DNA of 64,000 nucleotides, taken from positions 7,321-71,320 of the forward strand of contig NW_017893367.1 of assembly GCF_001540865.1 (NCBI RefSeq). Direction: 5' to 3'. This document shows positions 1 through 12,033 of the stretch, one piece after another. This DNA comes from Ananas comosus. Its lineage: Eukaryota > Streptophyta > Magnoliopsida > Poales > Bromeliaceae. The number at the start of each line of letters is the position of its first letter. Position 1 is the first letter of the stretch. Both the position numbers and the translations under genes were made by a program. The notes under the pieces were generated by a model. The model made no database searches and was not told the DNA's origin. It worked only from the letters and a program-made list of their open reading frames with translations.

Positions 1-468
1 CAAAACGCTCTCTTGCACGTGCACAAAGGTGCTGCGACACTCGCAACCAGCGAAGAACGCGCGCGGCGACGAAAACGAGCGAAATCGGCGAATTCGATGT
101 AGAGAGAGAAAAACCCTAGAGAGAGAGAGAGAGAGATGAAGAAGAAGGGTGCTCTGAGCCTCAGCAACCTCCACTGAGCTCCAGAAGTCGTGCTGGCTTC
201 ATATGGATGAGATCAAGATGTGAAAAGACCAAAATACCCAAGCTGCCACGTTTCTGCATTGTGTACCGGTACACCATAAGGGCTGTACCGGTACACCAAG
301 CAGAAAAGGCTGATTTCGCCCAATCAATGCACTTTCTTACTTTTAGCATTCCAATCATCCTCTAACTTATCCAAAAACTTGTTCTAACCTTTTAGAACAT
401 GTAGGAGTGATCCACACACCATTCCACATACTCGAACTCCGCAATTTGCGAAAGTCCAGTGTATTACA
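1..468 (-). repeat. Partial long LTR (Ty3 chromovirus type), 5' part
   Basis: Read on the minus strand, the segment starts TGTAATACACTGGAC near 468, the same start as the LTR at 18387 (TGTAATACACTGAAC) followed by a similar 'cgcaaattgcg...gttcgagta' stretch. It runs off the left edge of the window. Two ACCGGT-core palindromes (about 264-297) lie inside it, as in the other LTRs of this family. A GA microsatellite occupies about 117-136. No coding content is seen. The family assignment rests on similarity to LTRs elsewhere in the window. Confidence 0.75.
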
Positions 469-956
469 TAGGTCCAAAAATATGAGGTGCAGTACCACAA
501 CATGATATTTTGGTCTATAAGACTATAACTAGAATATTCTTAACATACCCATTAGTTTGACAAAATCAAGTATGGAAATGAGGCCTAATTATTCAAACAA
601 AAGGAAGTTAGAGGCATCACAGTACAACAGTACAGGGGCAACGTTATTACAACAACTAAAATTCGACAATAAGATGTTAGCAGACAGCTTACTCAAGTGC
701 ACATTATGCGACGCCCAACTCATAAGATTTAGTATATGCAGGTGGGTGAATCAATCTCAGCCACAAATGCAGAAGCACATATGCATCATATCACAATTGC
801 ATAAAACGGGAACAGATATGATTCGTGGAACAGGAACCGATTATCGCAAAATGTCACTTGCTCTTAAGAAATGGTAAGATAAGGGTAGTCAAGTTTGACG
901 CGCTTCATAGGACGAGAATATTTACTTGAAACACAATATGCAAATTTACTGTTGGA

Positions 957-958
<2 letters not shown>
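469..958. other. No recognised gene
   Basis: I see no recognisable coding sequence, RNA gene or repeat end here. An open frame of about 106 codons at 557-877 has unspecific composition and no domain I recognise. Confidence 0.5.

Positions 959-1006
<48 letters not shown>
959..1006. repeat. (TA)n microsatellite
   Basis: An uninterrupted TA dinucleotide run directly borders the left end of the foldback element that follows. Similar runs at about 1588-1624 and 2160-2221 suggest that insertions repeatedly went into TA-rich sequence. Confidence 0.95.
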
Positions 1007-1010
<4 letters not shown>

Positions 1011-1013
<3 letters not shown>

Positions 1014-1577
1014 GCTACTATGCTATCGGAAGCACGGAGCCTTCCGTGCTTCCAGCTCGTTTTCGATGTTGCGGCTTTCGAATCGTCGCAATCGCTCCTG
1101 TGTAACTTGATCTAGAGTATCTAAGCTTACTAGAATAAATTAAAAAAATAGACTTTATGATTTACGAATATCATTTGCTAGTAAATGAAGGGGCTAAAAT
1201 CAACGGCTGAAAATAAAAATCTTACAAAATGTAATATATGACATTAAAATTTTAAAATCAAGATAATGATCTTGTTATTTATATTAGTATAAAGAATTTT
1301 CTATCAAAACTTCACGTGTGATTTGTGGAATATTTCTACACACGTTAAACTTTGGCAACGGACCTCACTACGGCCATCCTGAATTGTTGATTTGAGCCCA
1401 TTTCGATTACTAAGCAAATTGATATCGAAAATATAAAAATTTATTATTCTAGTACTCCAAATCACTCTAGATCAAGTTAGGGTACGGCACGTCATCGACG
1501 ATTCGAACAGTCGCAATACATCAAAAATGAGCTCTGAAGCACGGAAGGCTCATACTCTTGATAGGCATAGTAGCCTC
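1011..1577. mobile_element. Foldback MITE-like element with long inverted ends
   Basis: The left end GAGGCTACTATGC (1011-1023) is the exact reverse complement of GCATAGTAGCCTC (1565-1577). Inverted similarity continues inwards for about 110-120 bp: the 'ccttccgtgctt' block near 1040 pairs with 'aagcacggaagg' near 1540, and 'cttgatctagagt' near 1107 pairs with 'actctagatcaag' near 1463. The interior is AT-rich and non-coding. Size (567 bp) and layout fit a MITE. Target duplications cannot be read because both flanks are TA repeats, so the superfamily is not assigned. Confidence 0.8.
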
Positions 1578-1592
1578 ACTCCTAATATAATA

Positions 1593-1624
<32 letters not shown>

Positions 1625-1625
<1 letters not shown>

Positions 1626-2156
1626 GCGAGGCATTACTTATATTACCCTGAAAAGGTTCCTGACCTTTTCGATTACCCCTCTTAGTAAGACTAATATGGA
1701 AAATACCCCTCATACGTTCCAATTATTTTAAATATTACCCTTAGAGTTAAAATTGGCTTAAATAACTCTGTAATATACCGGTGGAAGAGTACATTTTGCC
1801 CTTTCAAATGTACCTTCCGCTATCACTGTCTTTCTTATTTGCCCTTAAAGTTAGGGCCATAAAAGTTATTTTTGACTTTTTTGATCTTTTCTAATATACT
1901 TTTTACCATCACAATTTTTCTTATATTGCCCTTAAGTTAAGGACAAAATTGATATTTAATTTTTTTTTATGTAGAGATATTTTAACTCACGTTTAACTTC
2001 AGGTTTAACTTAATAGGGAGATAGACTGCCAGGTAGATATTTTACATATAATACGGGTGGAAACATAATGACGGAGTTATTTAGAAAAAAAGAAAGAGCA
2101 GGGGGTAATATAAATATTTCCAACGTTATGAGGGGTATATAGGCAGTTATCCATTA

Positions 2157-2159
<3 letters not shown>
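1625..2159. mobile_element. Possible second foldback element
   Basis: The block 'aatacccctcatacgttcc' near 1700 recurs inverted as 'aacgttatgaggggtat' near 2127. 'ttatattaccc' near 1637 recurs inverted as 'gggtaatataa' near 2105. (TA)n runs flank both sides. The interior is AT-rich with no open frame. The ends do not align cleanly, so this is a weak call for a degenerate MITE between two TA tracts. Confidence 0.45.

Positions 2160-2221
<62 letters not shown>
2160..2221. repeat. (TA)n microsatellite
   Basis: A pure TA dinucleotide tract of about 60 bp. Confidence 0.95.
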
Positions 2222-2222
<1 letters not shown>

Positions 2223-4796
2223 CGCGATGTTAGTATTGATTAAATAGCCAGAATTGCAAATTTGCTAGTGATTCATGAATGGGATCACATGTTCCACTTC
2301 CAACTTCGAAGGATGTGAATATCAGTAATCATGATCTATGCACCATTTTTTAGAACGACGCACCCAATATTACGTGGAAAAGGATATGAAGTGATGTGCA
2401 GTATGGATACAGGAATGGCATGCTGGTTTCTTAGGAACATGGCACAAGAGTGGTAGACTTAGTTGGACCATTAAATTGAAACATGGTTCGGCTCAGACTG
2501 TCACCATGGAGCTGCATATATAAAAAAATCAATAACTGACCTTTCATTACCGCATAGGCCAGTTCTTGCTTTCACTAAGACTGGATTAGGAATTAACTAT
2601 TCTAATTAAAACTGGCACTCTTCTTTTTTTCTTCTGTATCATTCTATCTTATAAACACATTTCTTTTAGGTAACATAACAAATTAAATTAGACCCAGAAA
2701 ACCTTTCTCTTTTACCCCACAAATCGGAATGCGTGATCATCACACTTCTAAGGGGTTTGCAAACCAGATAAATTTAGTTTGCCTATGCACGCCTTCTCAA
2801 CTGAATAAAATTTAGCAAGAAAATGAACTGAGAAAACCTATTAGCCGGTACGAATTAGTTGCATTTTAGGACAGTAAATTCTGTATATATTTCTGAAAGG
2901 TGAAAAAAAAAATAGTGGATCTTAAAGCTGATTTGAATTCTAAAAAGACTTCCAGGAAAAAATAATTAAAAAATAATGAATAGATTCTTCCACTTGTTCA
3001 TTCTCTGTTAAGATCATTGAAAGAAAATGACAAGAAAATAAGAATACCGAAAAACGAAAACTTAGATTTTAATTTACTTTTTTTTTTTTTTTCTCTCTCT
3101 CTTTTTTCAGGTCCAAAAGTCTGCACAACCTATTAGCAAGATTCATGTAGCTAGCAAGCTAAAATTGAAATGTCAGGTAATACAGTTTCTTGCTTGTAAT
3201 CAACTTTAAGTAACACAGTTTCTTGCTTGTAATCAAGTTTAATGACTTTGAAGACTAACACTAGTATAGCGAATCTAACACAAGCAACTATTTATATCTG
3301 AGCTTTCAGACAAAAAAATTAGGAACTTTTAAATCTAGTAAAAAGAACTCTTGGACTGCTATCAATAATAGATAAAATGGATTAATGCACTCGTAGGCAA
3401 TACTAATGGAAAACCACCATGAAATTACGGAATATATATATGCCTACCAAAAAACAACTTTTACCCAAAAATGAAATACTTCAAAAAAAAAAAAAAAACA
3501 TTTTCCAACCAAACTAAACAAAAATTTATAAAAAAAAACATAAAAAGAGTACAAGCTACAAAGATATAAAAAGCGAAATGGGCTAGGAATAATCTAAATA
3601 GGGTTGATCTCTCACTGCCCAATATGGACTGACAGATCGAATCTAGGCCGTTCGATTCACCTTGATGAATGAATGGAAAGGTAGTTACAGCAAAGCATGA
3701 CACAAGCCCATGATGAGTTTTGGGGGGGTGGTCATGTGAAGGCATTTAAGAGAGTATATACTATTTTACAGCGCAACAAAGAGGTCTCAGGACCAACTTA
3801 CCATTTTTCAATTCATTCGTTTAGTAAAACACAACATAGTGAAATAGTGCTGATTGATCAAGAAAGCTCATATGTTCGTGGCAATTGTTCTACTTATGAA
3901 CAAAAATGATGTCTCTGCTAACAAGAACTAATTCAAGCTGGAAAGGATAAATAAATATCGGATGTCAGCTTTTACTAATAGGGCACAGATATTTTAATTT
4001 TTTCACTTCATGCATGCGTCAGGTTTAGGCATAATTTTCCAAGAAATAAGTCAAAACCCAATAGTGATGCATCAAAAGATGAGAGGACAAATAGATAGCA
4101 TGCATTTGATTTAGGGTTTTCTATCCCAGAAACAGTAGAAATCCTCAAAGGGCATTATTCCTTTTGTGTTTGGTTGAGGATAGTCGAATTACTTGAAATA
4201 CCAGCCTCCAATCAATCTTAGTAAACATCTCAGATATCATCCTCAGCCTGTTAGGCAAGGCGGGATAGCCAGAGTATTAACAATTTAGTGATTTGTGTGC
4301 TCCTTTGTTCGATCAAGGAACTAGTGAGTGTATCTGTTTCATCTTTCAAGTACCCTCTACGAAAGGTGTGCAAAATTGGCGACAGCTATGGCTCCTTTTA
4401 CCCATAGAAGGTGCAAAACACTATGCTATAGGAATACTTTGGGATTAGAAGTAGAATTAATTGGGAGAACATTATCAAAAATATGAAACTGCAACTTTTA
4501 GGTTAAATAACTTTATTTCTAAAAAAAAAACATCTGAATTTAGGCCCGGGAGCCTAATATGGCATGAGATTAGAAGGGAAAAAGAAAAGCTTCAAATGCA
4601 TGGTAACAAAACAATATGAAAAATGAATGTAAATTTAAAATCAAGAAAAATTGCAACATTTTATTGTGCATTGCTATATGGAAGGGATCTTTTTGATCCT
4701 TTACAATGTGTGCGACACAGCTAAAGTATACATTTAGTTAAACATCAACAAATCATGATAAAATAAACATGAATTCATAAAAAGTAATCAGTATCC
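2222..4796. other. AT-rich stretch without recognised gene
   Basis: No coding region, transposon end or RNA gene is recognised on either strand. Open frames here are short and of low complexity; one at 3461-3745 minus is largely poly-A translated as phenylalanine. This is the longest stretch of the window with no obvious repeat, so it may be ancestral low-copy sequence. Confidence 0.5.
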
Positions 4797-4806
4797 AACT
4801 ACTCAC

Positions 4807-5055
4807 AACAAGATTCGAAGAGATTGGATGCAAGATCTCCGAACTGTCGAGAATCTGCACAATGCTGAGAAAATTGAGTTAACACAAAAGCACCTAAGCT
4901 ACCGATCGAGCGCTCAGACTGCTCCAATTTGCAAAATCAAAAACTAAATAGCATATAGACAAATCCAATCACCCCCGATCACAGAAAAAAGCTCACCTCC
5001 ACTACTGCAGAATCAGATCCTCCAACCCAAGCAGCAAATTTTCGATCTCTCTCTA
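4807..5055 (-). other. Possible spliced non-coding or 5' UTR exons
   Basis: On the minus strand a candidate exon (4997 to about 5055) ends at GTGAGC, and a 142-nt interval ends in TTGTGCAG. A 48-nt candidate exon (4807-4854) follows and is succeeded by GTGAGT. Both junctions fit plant splice consensus. No open frame with a recognisable product joins them. The upstream side is cut by the LTR that begins near 5053. This could be the 5' leader of a truncated gene or a coincidence. Confidence 0.25.
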
Positions 5056-8055
5056 TTCTAATGGATTAAAAATACCATATATACCCCTATCTAAGCCGAC
5101 TCGGGGTACTACTATCTTTGGTCTCAGTGGTAGGGCGCTATCTACGGAGCTACGCTCTTGCCTCGCACCGCCGCGCCGCTCACGTGTGAACCTGTAACTC
5201 CCAAAAACAACACGGGGGTGAGAACTATTGTCCATAGCTCCCGGTGGGTACGGCCACCCAAGGAAAAAGCTCGACCCACCAGGTCCAATGAGGCACTGCA
5301 ACATGTTAGTCCAACAAATATCCACAGATATATATATCATCATATGATTTATGCAACTAACATCATCACATGATTTATGCAACTAACATCATCATGTTCA
5401 TGCCTCTCAACATGCAATATGAAAATCATGCAATTTTTATGGAATTATGCAATCAACTAGTAGATCCATTGATACTACATTCAATTCTGTTATCTATAGC
5501 TCATGTCATCTAGCTTCTAAGGTTTCTACTACCTTAGGTTCACAACTCAAGTTCAACTTGCTTCTAAGATTTCTATTACCTTAGCTCTTACCTTTTACCA
5601 CTAGCTTTTAAGGTTTCTACCAGCTTAACAAAGCTATCCACACGACTCGGCCTCGAGTCAATCATCCGCGGCCTACCGCGTACTGGCTGCTACAACAGCC
5701 CACAACCCTCCATGACTTAGCCACCTGGTGGCGAAATCGTCGCACACGCCCAGCACTGGCTCAAGTCACCTGGCGGCATAATCCACAAACTGACTTAACC
5801 ATCTGGCCGCGAAATTGTCGCACACGCCCAGCCATGGTTTAGCCCTGGGCGGCGAAATCGTCGCACACGCCCAACACTACTCTTGGTGTTCCATAAGTCC
5901 TGGGATTCCGGAATCCATTTCCATTTCTCAACGGTCATCTGCAAACCCTATAATGTCGACCTATCTAGGTTCGACCCACAACATCCTAGTGGCTACTACC
6001 ACTATGGTCCACAACCTAGGTTCCCCTACGCTAGGTTCTATGTCATCTCTACCTAGATCTCGACTCTAGGTTTACTTGCTCAACCTATGTTTATCAACAC
6101 TAGGTTCAATGCCACTCATGTTCAACCTATCTTCACGACACTAGGTTCAATGCCACTCGATCTACTTGACATTCTATTTGTCCATTTCGAGTAATATAGC
6201 CCACATGCTCTGGTTTTCCAATGTCAACTTCTCTAATCAACTTAGAGTTATCGACTCATGTTCAACTCATATGAATCAAGCATTCATTTAGCATTCTCTA
6301 CAACATGTCATTATGCATTCCATCTAGCATGTTCTATAACATGTCATTATGCATTCCATCTAGCATGTTCTTATAATGTTAACATTCATATGCCCTTTAT
6401 CATATGCATTCAAATAGCATCAATCACATGCATTTATCTAGCATTTCTATAATATATCAACATGCATTCTTTGGTAGCCTAACATTGCATTCACCTCATG
6501 CATACATATGTTTTACTACTAACTACCATTATATGCATTAATAGTAAACATCACTTCGCTTCGACATGGAAGCGAGCTAAACATTTCGGTGAGCACAACC
6601 CACCTCAATTCGCTTTTCGATTGCTTGTAGTCACTTGCAATCGGCCTATCGCGGTACTCGTTGTCCGGTTCGGCCCGATTTTGCTAATACTCACCAACCA
6701 TGTCTCATTCCGTGGCCTCGGATTTTAAAGGTCTATAACTTGATGCCATGATGCTAGGAATCCGTTTTCGTGATTTTTAGTCACCGCCTCGGCCCTCCAG
6801 GCGGAAACGAAGCCGAAAATGCCTTTTTCGGTAATAACTTCTCGTAGGTTTGTTGGATCGCTAAACCGACTTCGCCAACACGTCGGAAATATCTTCAATT
6901 AGTTTTACATAGGGTCAATTTACATTTAAACCCACCTATGACAAAAGGCCCAATTTGGGTGCCCTAACAATACCATTTGCTCAATACGCCATTTTGATCT
7001 CTAAAGCAAGCAAAAGTAAGCTTAATCAACATCTAGAAGCTCATCTAGGACCATTTAAACCATTCTTAGGGCATATGAAGCAAACACTAGAAATCCACCA
7101 TAAGAGTACTATGAAGAAACATGGATTTTCATGTGTTTTCATGGTCTCTACAAGGTTTCCACTCTTGTAAAAAGATCAAAATTACAAGGTTTTGGGTACA
7201 AAACCAAGCTCTAATCTCAATCTTACAAGAAACCTCACCTTGGCCCAAAGCTCACCAAGCTACACCTTGTAGGAGAGCTCTAGATCTTCTAAACCTCCAA
7301 AAATCTCCTTCAAATCCTTCTCCAACTCTTCCAAATCCACCTTGGGAGAGTCCTCTAGAGAGAGAAAGAGAGAAATGAGAAAGAGGAGAGTGTTCTCAGC
7401 TGGGAACAAGAGAAAAGAGGGGTTGGATATCTTTATAGGTTACTAAATAGCAATTAAGCCCTCCTCATTTTCATATTTGCAGCAGACCAACCTGCTGTTT
7501 TCGCAGCACTGCTTACCGGTATACGGGATTCTGTCACCGGTTTAACAGCCTTTTTTACTCAAACCCGAGAGCAGCTGTTCTCGGTTTGCTGCCTGGTACC
7601 GGTACTAACCAGGGGTGTCACGAGTTTAACAGCCTTTTTAGGACTTAGCCAAATTTTCAGCTTTTCTCCGTTTTCGCTTATTTTCGCTCGTTAGGCCTCC
7701 GATTCATCTCAAATCGCACCGAGACCCCCAAAATATATTTTCGAGCGTGTTTCAACCATCTTTTTATCCACGCTTCTGCCGAATTTAGTCCATGGTCCAA
7801 CATAGCCTTTCGGGTTCTGTTTTCGCGCCCAACGCGCACCGAAACACCCGAATGCTCCCGAACCTCAATCTCGTATTGTTTCGACTCCAATTTGCGCCGA
7901 TCAATGCTAAAACCTTTCCAACTCCCTTGGAACTAAACTTTAACCCTTCCAACATTGTTGGAATGTTAAATGGACTTTGTCCAACAATTTCTTTCACACA
8001 CTTTAGTCAATTCGACTAAAGTTCGATATCCTCTACCGAGTTCCGGTATATTACA
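5053..8055 (-). repeat. Long LTR, minus strand, 3' end truncated
   Basis: Read on the minus strand it starts TGTAATATACCGGAACTC at 8055 and parallels the solo LTR at 21427-24959. The segment at 5080-5260 matches 24400-24610, including the 'gtgagcggcgcggcg' stretch. The conserved hairpin is at 5220-5242, followed on the minus strand by a pyrimidine tract and TTACAG. The final part with the expected GTGACA end is missing, the match being lost near 5055. ACCGGT motifs lie near 7515-7600. Short 'ACTAGGTTcaatgccact' repeats lie at 5960-6160. It interrupts the minus-strand pol fragment that resumes at 8056. Confidence 0.8.
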
Positions 8056-8629
8056 GTCGAAGTGTGCCATCCTTTTTCTTTACAAATAGCACCGGAGCTC
8101 CCCACGGTGACACGCTCAGCCTCACAAAGCTTTTATCGAGCAAGTCTTGCAACTGAGCTTTCAACTCTACTAGCTCCATCAGTGCCACTCTATACGGAGC
8201 CTTCGAAATTGGCGTCGCCCGGGAATCAAATCAATGACGAACTCGATCTCCCGGTCCGGTGGCAATCCCGGTAACTCCGCCGAAAACACATCCAGAAATT
8301 CACATGCTACTCGGATATTCCCAAGTTTCGGGTGCTCCCTTTGAGTATCTACCATTGTTGCCAAATAGGCCATACATCCTCCTTTAATCATCTTTCTCGC
8401 CCTCGCCGCCGATATGGTCGCCGCGAAGCACGAGCTTTTACATGCCCGATATACTAACTTCTCTTGATTAGGCTCACAAAAAGTGATCACCTTGCTCTCA
8501 CAATCAATAACCGCATAATACTTGGAGAGCCAATCGATCCTCAAGATTACATCGAAGCCCCACATTTGGTTTAGCACTAGCAAATCTGCCGGCATAATCC
8601 AGTCGCCTATCTAAATTGGGCAAGCCAAG
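8056..8629 (-). pseudogene. Ty3 chromovirus pol fragment (end of protease to start of RT)
   Basis: Minus-strand translation gives the protease-RT linker: 'WGFDVILRIDWLSKYYAV', '[18 protein letters not shown]' and 'DLIPG'. After a frameshift near 8190 comes the RT start ('[18 protein letters not shown]'). These are typical of Tekay/Del-type Ty3 elements. It reads on from the gag-protease fragment at 11222-11929, from which the plus-strand solo LTR at 8630-11221 separates it. It stops where the minus-strand LTR at 5053-8055 is inserted. It is non-functional: truncated, frameshifted and interrupted. Confidence 0.85.
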
Positions 8630-11221
8630 CTTAACACACTTAACTTCAGCAAATTGCGAGGTTCGAGTGTTTGATCTGTGTTTCGAGTTTCTTCAGTTAT
8701 TCTGAAGGGTCGTTGGCAGTGTTGCGACCTATGGCTCGCATCCCGAGAATCGAGGTTTAATACTTAGCACTAAAATCTCTAAAGTGAAGAATTTAGGCTG
8801 CTCTCGGGTTGGACTCTGCAGAGCAGAATACCGGTACAGCATTGAGTTGGTACCGGAATTGGAGGTGGTAATGGTACAGCATCGGGCTTGTACCGGTATC
8901 AAGTGCAATTTTCTGCGAACCCGAGGCTCGGGTTTGTGCGCACAATGGCTTGGTACCGGTACTCTTTCCCGTGTACCGGTATGCAGTGCAGTTCGCAGAC
9001 TGCTTGTTTTGAGGGGTGTTTTTGCATTTGTAGCAATGCTACATATACCCCACGCCCCCTCTTGTGTTCTCTGAACTTGGACCAGCAGAGAACAAGGTAG
9101 GGAAGCTCTCATCTTCCTCTCTTTGATTTTCCTTCCATTTTGTTGGGATTTTTGATGATTAAACACCTCTTTTTGCCTCTTTTTGCATCTTGGTGCTATT
9201 TCCACCATGAGAGAAGACTTGGAGCTTGGATTGGAGTTTGTTGGATGAGAGATCTTCAACCCTACTCTATTTTCTAGCTTGTTTTGGAGCTTTGGAGAGG
9301 TTAGTAAGTTTAATCCCTCATTTGATCATTATTTTAGTAGATGTTTTGGATTGAAACCCTAGAAATGAGAAATTAGGGTTTAAATTGGGAATTTTCGATT
9401 TAGGACTTTTGGAGCTCAATTGTTTGATTTAGAACCTTCATCTAGGTTGGTTTTGAAGGACTCTAGCCCACATTTGGGGATTGGGAGAGATTTTCACCTT
9501 ACAAGGTGAGTTTTTGCCATTTTCTTGGGTTGGTTAATGTTTGAGCTTAGAGGTGTTCGTTCGTTGCGTTTAACTCTCTTAGTTTAACCTTTAGGGAGCT
9601 AGGAGGCTAGTGGACACTATTTTCTACGCGAACGAAGGGTTCCGAGGAGCTCTTGGTGGGTTTGACCCCACCGAAATGGGTGAAATTCCCTATATGTTAT
9701 TTTTCTTGTTCTAAAAATGGAATTTCATGCATATTCATGCTAAACAGAGCATATATGAATTTTTGAATGAATAAAAAGCATATGCTATGTGTCATGTAAT
9801 TTCATCTCTATGTAGTAGAGAAATATATGCATAGTACTTATGCTAGTGTATATCTTCTTCATGATGTGTTGAAATTATGTTGTATGTAGCTAAATGACAA
9901 GTATTTACTTGCTTATTAATATTGGACATATGCTAAATATAGTAGAAAACCTAGAGTCATAAAGTGGCATTGAGCTTGGTGTATGCATGAACTTAATAAG
10001 CTACAATGTCATAAAGAGACATTGAGCTTGGAAAATGTTTGGACTTGGTAAACTATAATGTCATAAAGTGCCATTGGACTTAGTGAATGGTTAAACCTTT
10101 ACTTTGAGATATAGAACTAGACCTTTGGGTTGCTAGTGATTATTACTATATTAGAGGCACGATGACCGAGTTCTTGAGATGATGACTATGCTTGTTTGCC
10201 ATTTGTGCTCATTCGCACATGCTTGTGAGGGTCGCTCCCCACAAGCTGGCACTCCGGAGTTGGCCTTCGCGACCTATGTTTGCTCGTGCGGTTTTTGGTA
10301 GCCTACTGGGCCGGGTGGGATAGGCTCATTCCTAGCGTAGGAATGTTGGACTACCACGGGCAATTAGGCGGCACAAGCCAGACTATACTTGTGTAGGTCC
10401 CAAGTTGAGAATGAAAAATGACATTAAATTATAATATGACAATCACTACTAGATAGTATATAGTAGTTGGATTCTTTGGACATGCTTGTAGCATAGTATT
10501 GGTCATGTAGTATACTTGATAGGGTTGCTCATTGCATCATAGTATACTTGATTGACATGTTAGAACATACTTGTTCATGCATTGATTATACTTACTCGTG
10601 ATAATTAGAAGCATCATATATTATCATCATGTTTACTTGAGGCATAGTAGTAGTAAATATTAATGTTAAACCTACTTGTTGATTACTTTCATAAATGCTA
10701 GATTACTCTACTCTTGCCTTTTTAGCCTAGTGGTGCATTTTGCTGAGGTCAGCAATTTTTCACTGGGAACTATTGTATAATAGTTCTCACGCCCTCTATT
10801 TTGTGGTTTTTAGTTGCAGAGCCTTCCGCACAGGGAGAGGCTCGGGATCGCAGAAAGGGGGATCATTTAGCTTGCTAGCGCGGAGTATTTATTTTAGGTG
10901 GTTCTCTCTCTATTTTTGTATCTATGTAGAGAGTGAGAGTTTTTGGGTACTTGTGTATAGAGACCACCATTTCTGTATATTTCTAGCACTTGTATTTGAG
11001 ACTTGTTGATGCACTACTTTATGTTTTACCTTAGTGGTTTAGTTTTCTTTACATACTACTTGTGATTGGAAATTAGTTGTGCTCATGCTCTGATATATAT
11101 CTCTAGTTGTTTTATTTCCTTACTTTCATACACTATTGTTGTTAGACGTCTTATATGTGTAGGCATATGGCGAGTCTGGACACGCACCAGGCGGGCCTCT
11201 GCCGGGTCCCGGGGCGTGACA
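8630..11221 (+). mobile_element. Solo LTR of a Ty3 element
   Basis: The degenerate start (CTTAACACAC instead of TGTAACACAC) is followed by 'gcaaattgcgaggttcgag', as in the LTR at 55960. The end is GGGGCGTGACA at 11221. Four bases CAAG flank it on both sides (8626-8629 and 11222-11225), and the minus-strand gag-pol continues across, so it is a solo LTR left by recombination. Features inside: ACCGGT-type palindromes at 8828-8982, the conserved hairpins at 10221-10246 and 10765-10788, and a pyrimidine tract with CAG at 10817-10819. No coding capacity is apparent. Confidence 0.85.
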
Positions 11222-11929
11222 CAAGAACTCCTCGTGAACACTAAATGAATGTTCTGGTGCCTCAACCCACCAATAATCCGGGCTATACAATGCTTCAATG
11301 CCATGAGTTTTTGCAAATGATGCACCGATGAATGAATGAGATGCACCTGTATCGAATAAAGCACTAGCTCTAGTGCCTCTAATCAAAATAATACCTGCCA
11401 CTACGTCATCTGGAACTGCAGGCTCCTCCACCTGAGTGGCAAAAATTCGCCCACTCGGTGCTCGTGATCCCTCCGGCTGACGCGGTGCTGATGTGCGTCA
11501 AGCCAACATAGCCGGCGGCAACCCCGCGAGCTGTCTCGGGTTAGAAGGAACTGATGCCGCCGTTGGTGTAGATGACGTCCAACTTGGGCACTCCCGAGCC
11601 ATATGCCCCGCTTGGCCGCACTTGTAATACTTTCCATCGCGCTGCGGGCATGCCGGCGGTCGATGATCACCGCCGCAAATAGCACAACGAGAAGGTCTCC
11701 AACTCCTCGACTGCTACCGGGGATACCGAGGGGGCTTCTTTGCATGCGACCGGCCCTCAACACCACCCGCAGTCCGCTTCTTGCCTTTGTCTCTTTCCTT
11801 GTCCATAGATCCGCGCTCTTCTCGCGCGTAGGCATTGCCGTGCTCCGCCCACAACGCTCGATCGAAGACCTCTGCAAAGGTCGTGAGCTTGAACAATTGC
11901 ACGACATTGCCGTGCTCCGCCCACAGGGG
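11222..11929 (-). pseudogene. Ty3 gag C-terminus and protease fragment
   Basis: Minus-strand translation shows a gag end with two zinc knuckles. The upstream one is atypical (CAICGGDHRPPAC) and the downstream one canonical (CX2CX4HX4C, around 11600-11680). They are followed by the aspartic protease motif 'LFDTGASHSFIG' (around 11340). The reading frame breaks between the knuckles and the protease. It continues after the solo LTR into 8056-8629. The gag side is cut at about 11929, where plus-strand LTR sequence begins. A 21-bp direct repeat (11832-11852 and 11908-11928) duplicates 'LWAEHGN' next to this junction. Confidence 0.8.
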
Positions 11930-12001
11930 AGGGGCTGTCCGTTCGACGTCTGTTCGACGTGCCCGAGCCGGACCAAATGGGTAGCGGTCTTGGGGCATGA
12001 C
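11930..12001 (+). repeat. 5' LTR remnant (last ~70 bp)
   Basis: This segment aligns with the end of the LTR at 15476-17912 ('ctgtccgttcg', 'tgttcgacgtgcccga', 'ggcatgaca'). The bases CTGGTAT that follow are the start of the usual tRNA-Met primer binding site. The primer site and the entire gag region are deleted. Confidence 0.75.
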
Positions 12002-12033
12002 AGCTGGTATGGTTTTAATTAATTAATGGAGTT

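Noticed and set aside
557..1110. ORFs of 106 and 71 codons
   Set aside because: No domain is recognised; the second is TA repeat translation (alternating Tyr-Ile).
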